Positions 9,063-17,728 of a DNA stretch of 64,000 bases are shown one piece after another; position 1 is the stretch's first letter; the number at the start of each line of letters is the position of its first letter. The stretch lies in contig CALSMK010000006.1 of assembly GCA_943787435.1 (NCBI GenBank), positions 62,001 to 126,000 on the forward strand, written 5' to 3'. The DNA comes from an uncultured Flavobacteriales bacterium (GTDB taxonomy: Bacteria > Bacteroidota > Bacteroidia > Flavobacteriales_D > Sanyastnellaceae). Below the pieces are notes generated by a model. The model ran no database searches. It saw only the letters and a program-made list of their open reading frames with translations, and was not told the DNA's origin. A program made the translations under genes and the position numbers.

Positions 9063-11165
9063 ATGCACAACGATTCCAACACTTCGGGCTCTTTTTCTTC
9101 CCGACTCCTTCCTTTTTTCATGTTCACCGCGTTGCTCGTGGGATGCGCAGCCCCTGCTGCAGACTTCGGCTCCGATTCGGAAACCGCTGATCCTGTGGCT
9201 GCTTCAGCCAGTGAACCCGATGCCAACGGTTTTGTCTGGCAGACAGAACAATTTGCCGATTTGAAGATGATCCGCTACCAAGTTCCAGGTTGGCAACAAT
9301 TGTCGGATGACCAGAAAAAGCTGACGTATTGTCTGACCCAAGCTGGCTTGAGTGGGCGGGACATCATGTATGACCAAAACAACCGATACAACCTCAGGGT
9401 GCGTCACATGATCGACAAGGCCCATGAGGGCTTCTCTGGAGACAAGACCACCAAGGGCTGGGAACGGTTCAGCACTTTCGCCAAAAGGGTTTGGTTCTCC
9501 AATGGCATCCACCATCATTATTCCAACGCCAAGATTGTGCCTGAGTGCAGCCGAGAATATTGGGAAATGGTCATGGGCAAGAGTGGTGTCACTGTGGACG
9601 CCGATTTGTCAGAGGCGCTCGATGCGTTGTACGACCCAGCGCGCGAGACCAAGAAAGTGGAGCTCAACGCAGACAAAGGATTGGTGGAAGCCAGTGCGGT
9701 GAACTTTTATGGGCCCGGTGTGACCACTGCAGAGGCTCAAGCTTATTTCGATGGGTATGCTGTTGACCGCAGCAAGCCGGTTGAAAAAGGATTGAACAGC
9801 CGACTCGTCAAGGACGAAGCCGGAAATGTCGTTGAACAGACATACAAAGTTGGCGGCCTATATGGCGACGCATTGGAGAAGGTCTGCTACTGGTTAGAGA
9901 TGGCCCAGAAGTATGCCGAAAATGACAAGCAAGCCGCAGCCCTTCGTCATTTGGTGGACTACTACCGTACAGGGGACCTGGAAAAGTGGAGCTTGTACAA
10001 CATCAACTGGGTCAAGGACACAGAAGGCGACATCGACTACATCAATGGATTTGTGGAGGTGTACAATGACCCCCTCGGTTACACTGGAAGCTATGAGACG
10101 GTGGTTCAGATCAAGGATTTTGAAGCCTCAGAGCGGATGGCCGTGATGATGGACAATGCGCAGTGGTTCGAGGATCACATGCCATTCATGGATGAGCACA
10201 AAAAGGAAAAAGTGGTCGGCATCACGTACAATGTGGTGAACGTCGTGGGTGAAGCTGGTGACGCTTCTCCAAGCACACCCATCGGAGTGAACCTGCCAAA
10301 CGCCAACTGGATCCGCACCATTCATGGCTCCAAAAGCGTGAGCCTTGGAAACATCATTGATGCCTATGACAACGCAGGTGGAGGCGGCCTTACAGATGAG
10401 TTTGCTTTTGATCAGTCCGAGCGACTGCGCGCGCGCTCACATGGCATGTTGGCCGGTAAAATTCACACTGCATTTCACGAGGTGATTGGACACGCCAGTG
10501 GTCAACTTGAGGAGGGTGTCAATGAGCCTGCGAGCACCATCAAGGAATATGCGAGCACATTGGAAGAGGGGCGTGCTGACTTGGTGGCCCTGTACTTCAT
10601 GCTCGATGAAAAGCTCATTGAGCTGGGGTTGACCAAAAATTTGGAGACGGGCCGCTGCGAGTACGACAGCTACATCCGCAACGGCATGTTGATGCAGTTG
10701 CGTCGCCTTGACTTGGGCGCGGACATTGAAGAGGCCCACATGCGCAACCGTGCATGGGTCAGCCACTGGGTGGTGGAAAAAGCCAAGGAGAACGAAAGCA
10801 TCCGCGAAGTGGTTCGGGAAGGCAAGACGTTTTACAACATCGAGGATTACGAGGCTGTCCGGGCTTTGTTTGGAGAGTTGTTGCGAGAGGTACAACGAAT
10901 CAAGTCACAAGGCGACTACGATGCAGCGAAAGCCCTTGTCGAGGGATATGGTGTGAAAGTGGACCAAGAGATTCACCAGCAGGTATTGGACAGGGCCGAA
11001 GCCCTTGGCATTGCGCCTTACGGGGGGTTCATCAATCCCAAATTGGTGGCCACAATGAACGAGGCTGGAGAAATCACCGATGTTGAGCTTACCTACCCGG
11101 ATGATTTCACCACTCAGATGCTGGATTACAGCAAAGAGTACGGCGTATTGCAGCTGGTCAATTGA
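9063..11165 (+). CDS. dipeptidyl-peptidase III-like zinc metallopeptidase (M49), lipoprotein
   Basis: This 700-residue protein starts with a lipoprotein signal (lipobox LLVGC, Cys28). The zinc site is the M49 hallmark, a six-residue HExxGH motif rather than the usual five-residue one: HEVIGH with His472, Glu473 and His477. The second motif, EEGRAD at 501-506, corresponds to the EExRAE/D of the family and supplies the third ligand. M49 enzymes remove dipeptides from the N-terminus of short peptides. Classical members are cytosolic, so an exported lipid-anchored form suggests use of peptides in the periplasm. The gene is divergent from the LptF/G gene and is followed 22 bases later by a small protein gene. 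Confidence 0.88.
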   Translation: MHNDSNTSGSFSSRLLPFFMFTALLVGCAAPAADFGSDSETADPVAASASEPDANGFVWQTEQFADLKMIRYQVPGWQQLSDDQKKLTYCLTQAGLSGRDIMYDQNNRYNLRVRHMIDKAHEGFSGDKTTKGWERFSTFAKRVWFSNGIHHHYSNAKIVPECSREYWEMVMGKSGVTVDADLSEALDALYDPARETKKVELNADKGLVEASAVNFYGPGVTTAEAQAYFDGYAVDRSKPVEKGLNSRLVKDEAGNVVEQTYKVGGLYGDALEKVCYWLEMAQKYAENDKQAAALRHLVDYYRTGDLEKWSLYNINWVKDTEGDIDYINGFVEVYNDPLGYTGSYETVVQIKDFEASERMAVMMDNAQWFEDHMPFMDEHKKEKVVGITYNVVNVVGEAGDASPSTPIGVNLPNANWIRTIHGSKSVSLGNIIDAYDNAGGGGLTDEFAFDQSERLRARSHGMLAGKIHTAFHEVIGHASGQLEEGVNEPASTIKEYASTLEEGRADLVALYFMLDEKLIELGLTKNLETGRCEYDSYIRNGMLMQLRRLDLGADIEEAHMRNRAWVSHWVVEKAKENESIREVVREGKTFYNIEDYEAVRALFGELLREVQRIKSQGDYDAAKALVEGYGVKVDQEIHQQVLDRAEALGIAPYGGFINPKLVATMNEAGEITDVELTYPDDFTTQMLDYSKEYGVLQLVN

Positions 11166-11187
11166 AGGGCCGACAAGCGCAGAATTG

Positions 11188-11463
11188 ATGGAGGAGAATC
11201 AAGGACTGCAAGGCCGGAAATTGGCCTTGGTGCAAGCCATTTTGAGTGTGGACAGCCAGGAAGAGGTGCAGTCCTTGGAACGCGCCGTCGAAGAAGTGAG
11301 GGAGGCCGCTCGAGCCAAGCAGCTCGTGATTGGGTATCGGCCTTCCGGAACCCCGGTGCTCAAGCAACGGTTTTTGGACAAGCTGCGTCATACCCTCAAG
11401 GACATCCAACAAGATGAATACATCTCTCTTCAGAGTTTTGAGCAAAGGGCAGCGGACTGGTAA
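11188..11463 (+). CDS. small protein resembling Bacteroidota antitoxin-type proteins
   Basis: This 91-residue protein starts at the ATG at 11188, directly after the peptidase gene. The N-terminal half is predicted helical and charged (RKLALVQAILSV, then Glu-rich heptads). The C-terminal part (FLDKLRHTLKDIQQDEYIS followed by ...W) resembles the tail of small Bacteroidota antitoxins that sit just before a RelE/ParE toxin. No toxin gene follows: the next gene is a secreted T9SS protein that overlaps this one by 50 bases. The resemblance is from memory of the family pattern, so the antitoxin role is a weak inference. It could instead be an unrelated small regulatory protein. Confidence 0.6.
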   Translation: MEENQGLQGRKLALVQAILSVDSQEEVQSLERAVEEVREAARAKQLVIGYRPSGTPVLKQRFLDKLRHTLKDIQQDEYISLQSFEQRAADW

Positions 11464-12892
11464 CCGGCTTCAGACCGCCTTATTTTTGGGGTTGATGATT
11501 GCTGTTGTCTGGCCTTTGGACAAGCTCGGGGCTCAGCAACCCTGCGAAGATGGTGTGGCGGGGCAGTACCCTTGCTTGGGAATGGACCTCCTGTGCGTTA
11601 GGAGTTTGGAGGAAATGGGAGGAACCCCAGATGGCAACGGCAACGATTGTTGGGGTTGGTCCAGTGGCGAGCGCGAATTCATGCTATTCGGGCGGAGTGA
11701 TGGCACCACCATCATCGAAGTCACCGACCCTGTGAACCCAGTCATCATGACGGATGTGCCCACGGCTAGCACCCCCAGCTTGTGGCGCGACATCAAGGTG
11801 ATTGGCGATGTGGCCTACATCGTGAGCGAGGCTGGAGAGCATGGAATGCAAGTTGTGGACCTCTCTCAGTTGCCTTCGGGTGCACCGGGTGACCCGGTTG
11901 GAACACTGGCCTACTACACCGGATTTGGAAATGCGCACAACCTCGTGGCCAATCCCGAAACAGGTTTTGTCTATGGGGTGGGGACCAACACATTTGGCGG
12001 CGGGCTGCACATTGTGGACGTGAATGAGCCCAGCAACCCGGTCTTGGTGGGGTCCTGGGAAGAGAGCTACATCCACGATGCCCAAGCCGTGGTTTACAAT
12101 GGGCCGGATGCCGATCATCAGGGCAAGGAAATTGTGTTTGCCTTTTCAGGTTTTGCTGGATGCTTCATCATCGATGCAGAGGACAAAACCGATTGTCAAA
12201 CGCTGTCTGCGGTGTCCAATGAGGAGTGGGTTTACTCTCACCAGGGGTGGTTGACAGAAGACCACAGGTTTGTGCTGCTGAACGACGAGATTGATGAGTC
12301 CACAGGAATCGCACCTTTGACCCGCACTTGGGTGTTGGATGTCCAGGACTTAGACAACGCCCAGGTGATTGGGTATCATGAGGGGAACCTCGGGGTGACA
12401 GACCACAACCTCTACATCCGCGATGGCCTGGCCTACCAGGCCAATTATTATGCCGGCATGCAGGTATTGGACATTGTGGACGCGGCCAATGCTGAAATGG
12501 AGTTGGTGGCTTATTTCGACACGAATCCATTTTGGGATGGTGTGGGAACTTCAGGCGGTGCTTGGAACGTTTACCCCTTTTTTGAAAGTGGCAACATTGC
12601 CATCAGCACACAAAGTCACTTTTTCATGGTGCGTCCTTCCGAAGGGACGAGTGGATTGAAATTGCCTGAAAATCAATCAGAGTCAATTCAACTTTGGATG
12701 CAAGATGGAAAGGTGAAGGTGAGGAGCCATCACAGCGGTTTGGCCACCGTGATGGACATGCGAGGCCGTGTCCAAGCTACGTGGCCCTTGCAGTCGCAAG
12801 GCTGGTCCACCTTCATCACCGAGGGCTGGGCATCAGGGGCTTACTTGGTCAAGACCCAAGCCGGAGTCACAGAACGGTTCTTGGTTCATTGA
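11414..12892 (+). CDS. choice-of-anchor B family T9SS-secreted protein (LVIVD-type beta-propeller)
   Basis: This is a 492-residue protein from the ATG at 11414; the start is chosen because it gives a signal peptide (hydrophobic stretch to about residue 45, cleavage near GAQ-QPCED). The mature N-terminus (YPCLGMDLL, then CWGWSSGEREF) and the repeated 'VxDVxxPxxPV' units match the choice-of-anchor B model TIGR04312. The repeats form a beta-propeller-like structure with Cys pairs. The last ~80 residues are a short T9SS sorting domain (VMDMRGRV ... SGAYLVKT ... ERFLVH). It is exported and surface-attached or released; no ligand or activity is known. The first 50 bases overlap the preceding small gene. 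The stop overlaps the cdaA stop from the opposite strand by 7 bases. Confidence 0.85.
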   Translation: MNTSLFRVLSKGQRTGNRLQTALFLGLMIAVVWPLDKLGAQQPCEDGVAGQYPCLGMDLLCVRSLEEMGGTPDGNGNDCWGWSSGEREFMLFGRSDGTTIIEVTDPVNPVIMTDVPTASTPSLWRDIKVIGDVAYIVSEAGEHGMQVVDLSQLPSGAPGDPVGTLAYYTGFGNAHNLVANPETGFVYGVGTNTFGGGLHIVDVNEPSNPVLVGSWEESYIHDAQAVVYNGPDADHQGKEIVFAFSGFAGCFIIDAEDKTDCQTLSAVSNEEWVYSHQGWLTEDHRFVLLNDEIDESTGIAPLTRTWVLDVQDLDNAQVIGYHEGNLGVTDHNLYIRDGLAYQANYYAGMQVLDIVDAANAEMELVAYFDTNPFWDGVGTSGGAWNVYPFFESGNIAISTQSHFFMVRPSEGTSGLKLPENQSESIQLWMQDGKVKVRSHHSGLATVMDMRGRVQATWPLQSQGWSTFITEGWASGAYLVKTQAGVTERFLVH

Positions 12893-13699
12893 TCTGGGGC
12901 CTCGGATGCCACAGACAACGCAGCTTCCAATCGCTCAGACAAGCGGTCAAAGGAGACCCCTTGGTCGAGCCTGCCTTCATGAACAAATGAAAGAGAACCT
13001 GTCTCTTCGCTGACCACCAAAACGACAGCATCGGTTTGCTCAGAAATGCCCACGGCTGCGCGGTGCCTTGTCCCACACTGGGATGGAAGGTCCATGCGGC
13101 CTGAAACAGGCAAGATTCCTCCAGCCCATCGGATTCGATTTCGATCAATGCAGGCGGCTCCGTCGTGCAAGGGGCTCGCTTTTTCGAACAGGGCCACAAT
13201 CAATGCCGCAGACAGTTGAGCATCCAATGCACTCCAGCCCGTGGCGACTGTAGAGGGGGTCAGCGGCTCTCGGAATGACCACCAAGGCCCCAAGTTGCCT
13301 GCGGCGGCATTCTTCAAGTCCTTCTTTGAGTTCAGTCCAAGGGGAGAGATTTGAGTCCGAGTGTCCGGCTCTGCCCAGCCACTTTTGGAGCCACTTTGGG
13401 GCTGACCCCATGAATTGACGGTTGCCAATCAACAGCAAAAACTGACGAAGTTCCTGCTGAAAGACAATGAGCAAGGCGATCACCCCAACGCCAATAAATT
13501 GCCCCATGATCTCTGCCAGCATGCGCATTTCCAAGGCGTCCACAATCTGGTAGACCAGGTAGATGGCCAACACCCCGATGAAAATCCGAATGGCCGCTGT
13601 TCCGCGAGTCAGGCGGTACAGTTGATACAGAATGATGGCCACAGCCAGAATGTCAAGCAGCTGCCAAAGGCCAAAAAAAAGGGCGGGCTGTTCAATCAT
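12886..13699 (-). CDS. cdaA: diadenylate cyclase CdaA (frame broken by one extra base near 13272)
   Basis: Two overlapping frames join into one CdaA. The first (13699 to about 13274) gives three N-terminal membrane helices and the start of the DAC domain (FQQELRQFLLLIGN; GALVVI). The second (about 13271 to 12886) carries the catalytic motifs LHDGAA and GTRHRAAVGISE and the ending VVSEETG. Dropping one of the two G at 13272-13273 (a C on the coding strand) yields GALVVIREPLTP and a 270-residue protein of normal length. The enzyme makes cyclic di-AMP from two ATP at the inner membrane. It overlaps folP by 8 bases, a pairing common in Bacteroidota. A sequencing error is more likely than a true null, but the sequence alone cannot settle it. 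Confidence 0.88.
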
Positions 13700-14621
13700 G
13701 TCCTGATGCCGAATGGGCCTTGCGAAGGTATTCGTACAACGCGATGCATTCTACGGCAGGAGCAACATCGTGTACACGCAAGATGTTGGCTCCGCGATCC
13801 AATCCCCAAGCATGCAAGGCGGTGGTGCCGTTGAGTGCCGTGTCAGGGCTCAGGTCTAGGGGTTTGTAAATCATGGACTTGCGGCTGATTCCAATGAGAA
13901 CGGGGCACCTCAACTCTTGAAGTTCTTTCAGGTTGGAAAGAAGCAAGTAGTTGTCCTGGAGGCTCTTTCCGAATCCAAAGCCAGGGTCCACGATGAGATG
14001 CTCAATGCCCATGCCTTTCAAGCTCTGCACCCGTTGGCTGAGGTGCGATTTCACCTCGGCATGCACATCGACGTATGCGGGGCTTTTTTGCATGGTTTTT
14101 GGCGTTCCCTGCATGTGCATGATGGCCATGGGAACTCCGCCTTCGGCCACCGCATGGGGCAATTCGGGATCCAAAGTCCCGGCAGAAATGTCATTGATCA
14201 TGTGCGCCCCGGCCTCTATGGCTTTCCTGGCCACATCGGCATGATAGGTGTCCACGCTCAAGGGCAAGTCTGGCCACTGTTCCAAAATGCCTTCCAAAAC
14301 CGGTTGAATGCGCACCCATTCGGCCTCGGAACTTATGGTCTCTGCCCCCGGACGAGAGCTTTGTCCGCCGAGGTCCAGCATGTCGGCACCTTCTTGAACC
14401 ATGGTTCGGGCTTTGCTGATGGAGGACTGAGCGTCCACACGGCTTCCGGCATGAAATGAGTCGGGGGTGGCGTTCAGAATGCCCATGACGCGAGGCCGCT
14501 CAAACGACAACACCTTGGAGCCAAATGGAATTGGGGCTGTTTTCACCACGCGAAGGTGCAGAGTAGGCTTGGGATTTGAAGGGAAGTGGGGGGAGTTGTG
14601 GGAAAACCGTGGTGGAGTCAT
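13692..14621 (-). CDS. folP: dihydropteroate synthase
   Basis: This 309-residue TIM-barrel enzyme starts at the ATG at 14621; the open frame upstream to 14744 would overlap the divergent neighbour. Family motifs appear in order: GILNATPDSFH, DLGGQSSRPGAE, LSVDTYHADVA, INDISAG, DPGFGFGKS and, near the end, the basic segment after ILRVHDVA. It joins para-aminobenzoate to hydroxymethyl-dihydropterin diphosphate in folate synthesis. The C-terminus overlaps the start of cdaA by 8 bases. It is divergent from a DUF1599 gene with only 48 bases between the starts, so both promoters must lie in or near that gap. Confidence 0.94.
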   Translation of the reverse strand: MTPPRFSHNSPHFPSNPKPTLHLRVVKTAPIPFGSKVLSFERPRVMGILNATPDSFHAGSRVDAQSSISKARTMVQEGADMLDLGGQSSRPGAETISSEAEWVRIQPVLEGILEQWPDLPLSVDTYHADVARKAIEAGAHMINDISAGTLDPELPHAVAEGGVPMAIMHMQGTPKTMQKSPAYVDVHAEVKSHLSQRVQSLKGMGIEHLIVDPGFGFGKSLQDNYLLLSNLKELQELRCPVLIGISRKSMIYKPLDLSPDTALNGTTALHAWGLDRGANILRVHDVAPAVECIALYEYLRKAHSASGHD

Positions 14622-14669
14622 CACTGAAAGCTGTTCTTCCGAGCTCTGACTTTTGGAACTTTGCCTGCC

Positions 14670-15263
14670 ATGACAAATCAGGACCAACCGACACATCCTT
14701 CCGAAGGCCAACCGGAATTGACCCTGACCGAATACAACGCGCAAGTGGCCCGTTGCCGGTCATTGTTCATGGACAAGATGCACGATTACGGAACGGCTTG
14801 GCGGGTCTTGAGGCCCAGTTCGTTAACGGATCAGATTTTCATCAAAGCCCAGCGCATCCGCACACTTCAGGAAGGGGCTGAGCGCAGGGTGGATGAGGGC
14901 ATTCAGCCTGAATTTGTGGGCATCATCAATTATTGCATGATGGCCCTCATGCAAATGGAGTTGCCCGCCGATGCCCCCATGGAGTTGCCTGTCAAAGAGG
15001 CCGAGTCTCACTTCGATGGTGCTTTGGACAAAACGAGGTCTTTGATGCTGCTCAAGAACCACGATTACGGCGAGGCCTGGCGAGACATGCGCGTTTCGAG
15101 CCTCACCGATTTGATTCTGATGAAGCTGCTTCGCATCAAACAGCTGGAAGATTTGGAGGGAGGGGCCAAGGTCAGTGAAGGCGTGGATGCCGGCTATATG
15201 GACATGGCCAATTATGCCCTTTTTGCTCTGATTCACCTGGCTTCAGAAGATTCCACCCATTGA
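14670..15263 (+). CDS. DUF1599 (Nmad1-like) domain protein
   Basis: This 197-residue protein starts at the ATG at 14670. It consists of two related halves: each has an MxxKxHDYGxAWRxxRxSSLTDxIxxKxxRIxxL block, at about residues 33-65 and 125-160. This doubled all-helical DUF1599 architecture is conserved across Bacteroidota. In genomic surveys the domain is linked to nucleotide modification or hydrolysis (Nmad1), but no activity is firmly shown. It is cytoplasmic. In Bacteroidota it usually sits, as here, between folP (divergent) and a BT_3928-type membrane protein gene, which starts 74 bases downstream. Confidence 0.85.
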   Translation: MTNQDQPTHPSEGQPELTLTEYNAQVARCRSLFMDKMHDYGTAWRVLRPSSLTDQIFIKAQRIRTLQEGAERRVDEGIQPEFVGIINYCMMALMQMELPADAPMELPVKEAESHFDGALDKTRSLMLLKNHDYGEAWRDMRVSSLTDLILMKLLRIKQLEDLEGGAKVSEGVDAGYMDMANYALFALIHLASEDSTH

Positions 15264-15337
15264 GGTGTTAATCCCCTGTTAAGCAGGCCGTCATCAGGAC
15301 GGATTCCGGGCGAAATTGCAGAAGCGATTTGGTCCCC

Positions 15338-16718
15338 ATGAAAAACGTCTTTCTTTCCCTTGTCAACGTGTGCCGCGTTTTGGTCGGTGCCTTGTTTGTC
15401 GTCTCCGGATTGATCAAAATCAACGACGCCAAAGGGTTCATGTACAAGCTCGAAGAATACTTTGAGCCTGGTGCCCTCAACCTTGAGGCTTGGGCGCCCT
15501 ACGCTTTGGAGTTGGGGATGCTGGCATCTATTGGAGAGGTCTTGCTTGGTGTGGCTCTGCTTGTTGGGGCATTGCCGCGATTGACATCGGCATTGACTTT
15601 GGTCTTGATGCTGTTTTTCACTTGGCTCACCTGGTACACCGATCACTGCGATCCTTTTGGAACCAAAACCATTGTGGAAGCGGGGGTGGAGGTGGTGATT
15701 CCCAACCAGTGCGTACTGAGCTGTGGGTGTTTTGGCAATGCCATTCCATTGACGCCCCATGAGAGCTTCATCAAAGATTTGGTCCTGCTGTTTTTGTTGC
15801 TGCCTGTTTTGGTGAGTGCCTGGACGTCTGGTTTTGAGTTGAATGAGCGAAGTCGCTCGCTTTGGATGTACACCATGGCCTTGGCCATCACTTGGGTGTT
15901 TGGTGAAGTCATGCTTGAGTGGGGCTTTCCAACGCTGTTTTTGGCCATGGGCTTGGCCGCTGCGGAGGGCATCCGACGCCGTTGGAAACGAGAGGGCACC
16001 GAATGGGCCATGGCAGCGGGTGTACTGCTTGTGGCCGTGGGCTTCCAGGTGTATACGCTCCGGCATTTGCCAGCCAAAGACCTACCGCCCCTATGCGGTG
16101 GGAGAAGACGTAAACCGGAACATGGCCAGTGCCGACGAATTGGGGTTGGAACCGCCCGTTTTCGATAAAAAGGTGAGGTTTTTCAGTGAAGACACAGGAG
16201 CCGATACGTTGGTCATGCAATCAGAATACATGGCGGCTCAACTGTGGCAAGATGAAGGCTTTAAGGCGAAGTTTCCCGAGGCCGATTGGGAGAACGCCAT
16301 CGAGTTCAAAGTATCGGATGGGTATGAGCCTTTGATTTTTGATTTGGATGCGACCAACGAGGCCGGAGAGAGTCAGCTCCAAGCGATGCTGTCTGAGGGG
16401 TATACGCTGTGGCACGTGTCCAAGGACTTGGCGTCTTCGGGCGCCCAGGGCCAAGAGGCCATCAATGGTTTGTTTGCAGAGGCTGCCGCCAAAGGGTGGC
16501 GCGTGGGGGCATTGACTCCAGCCACCGAGGAGCAGGCGCAAGCCTATCAAAAAGAACACCAGGCAGAGTACCCATTTTACACCACAGACCCCACAGAACT
16601 GAAAATCATCATCCGGAGCAATCCTGGGGTGGTGTTGCTGAAAGATGGGGTGGTGCAGAACAAATGGGCTTGGCGCGACATTCCGGCAGGCTGTGAAGAA
16701 GCGTTGAACGACCGCTGA
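15338..16718 (+). CDS. BT_3928-family membrane protein, DoxX/MauE-like plus soluble C-terminal domain (frame broken near 16081)
   Basis: One frame (15338 to about 16080) encodes a DoxX/MauE-type membrane domain with six or more hydrophobic segments and a Cys pair in CVLSCGCFGNA. A second frame (about 16082 to 16718) encodes the soluble C-terminal region beginning YRPYAVGEDV. Removing one C of the CC at 16081-16082 fuses them as PAKDYRPYAVG, the junction expected for BT_3928-family proteins, and gives 459 residues. MauE-like domains are linked to redox maturation of exported proteins; the role of this family is not established. Its stop overlaps the start of the next gene by one base (TGATG), so the two are translationally coupled. 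Confidence 0.83.
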
Positions 16719-17728
16719 TGGCCGGGTCAAATCAGCGGGGTTTGGTTCGTCGGATTCTGCGCGGTTTGGCCGTGTTGTGGGGGAGCTTTACGCTGGTCTT
16801 TTTGATTTTCACTGCAGTTCCTGACCCCGCCAGACAGCTGGCAGGTCAGCAGGCCGATGCCGAGGTCATCGCCGATTTGCAGTCCAGATTTGGCCTGAAC
16901 CTGCCAGTCCATGAACGGTATGTCAACATGCTCTCCAACCTGATGCCTTTGGGTACAGATGTCGATGGAAACTGGGGATGGCGGTGGCCTTCCTTGGGCG
17001 AGAGTTTTGTGCGTCCAGAAGGGGTGGTGGAGCTCCTGCTCAGCGCATTCCCAGGCACAGCATTGCTGGCCATTTCGGCCCTGTTGCTGGCCGTGATTCT
17101 CGGCCTGCCGATGGGGCTCATTGCCGCCAAAAGACCGGGGGGCTGGTTCGATCGAATTGTGGTTGGGGGCAGCGTCATTGGAATGAGTGCGCCCAGTTTT
17201 TTCATGGCGGTGCTGATGGGTTATGTTTTCTCTGTGCAATGGGGAGCATGGACGGGGTTGCCTTTGACGGGCAGCTTGTATGATCTGGATTCACAAGGGC
17301 AGGAGGTTGTCGCCTGGCGGAATTTGATCCTTCCTGCGCTCACATTGGGCATTCGACCGCTGTCGGTTCTGGCGCAATTGATGCGGGGTTCGGCATTGGA
17401 TGTCTTGGCAGCTCCTCATGTTCGGACCGCCCGGGCTTTTGGTGCGTCTGAATCAGAGGTCTTGTTGCGCCATGTGCTCAGGAATGCATTGAATCCCGTG
17501 CTGACGTCGGCCAGCGGATGGCTCGCTCAATTGCTCGCCGGAGCCGTTTTTGTGGAGTTCGTTTTTGGGTGGCGAGGCTTGGGATTCTTGTTGTTCGATG
17601 CTTTGGAACAGCAAGACTTGCCTGTGGTGATGGGGGGCGTATTGTTTGTCAGCCTGGTGTTTGTGACGGTAAACGCCCTCACAGACTTGGCCTACCGATG
17701 GCTGGACCCTCGGGCTGCTCAGGCCTGA
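16718..17728 (+). CDS. OppB/DppB-type ABC transporter permease, unaccompanied
   Basis: This 336-residue protein has six membrane segments and the binding-protein-dependent transport fold. Its N-terminus shows the family region FGLNLPVHERYVNML, and its cytoplasmic loop has the EAA motif (ARAFGASESEVLLRHVLRNA). Family members form the membrane channel for oligopeptide, dipeptide or nickel uptake together with a second permease, two ATPases and a binding protein. None of these genes is in the window, so partners must be encoded elsewhere or the protein has changed role. It starts on the last base of the preceding gene's stop codon. Its end overlaps the convergent aminotransferase gene by 10 bases. 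Confidence 0.85.
   Translation: MAGSNQRGLVRRILRGLAVLWGSFTLVFLIFTAVPDPARQLAGQQADAEVIADLQSRFGLNLPVHERYVNMLSNLMPLGTDVDGNWGWRWPSLGESFVRPEGVVELLLSAFPGTALLAISALLLAVILGLPMGLIAAKRPGGWFDRIVVGGSVIGMSAPSFFMAVLMGYVFSVQWGAWTGLPLTGSLYDLDSQGQEVVAWRNLILPALTLGIRPLSVLAQLMRGSALDVLAAPHVRTARAFGASESEVLLRHVLRNALNPVLTSASGWLAQLLAGAVFVEFVFGWRGLGFLLFDALEQQDLPVVMGGVLFVSLVFVTVNALTDLAYRWLDPRAAQA

Noticed and set aside
15233-16066. A 277-residue minus-strand reading frame rich in His, Gln and Arg opposite the DUF1599/BT_3928 region.
   Set aside because: It spans the end of one well-supported gene and most of another on the opposite strand, and its composition is that of antisense to membrane-protein codons.
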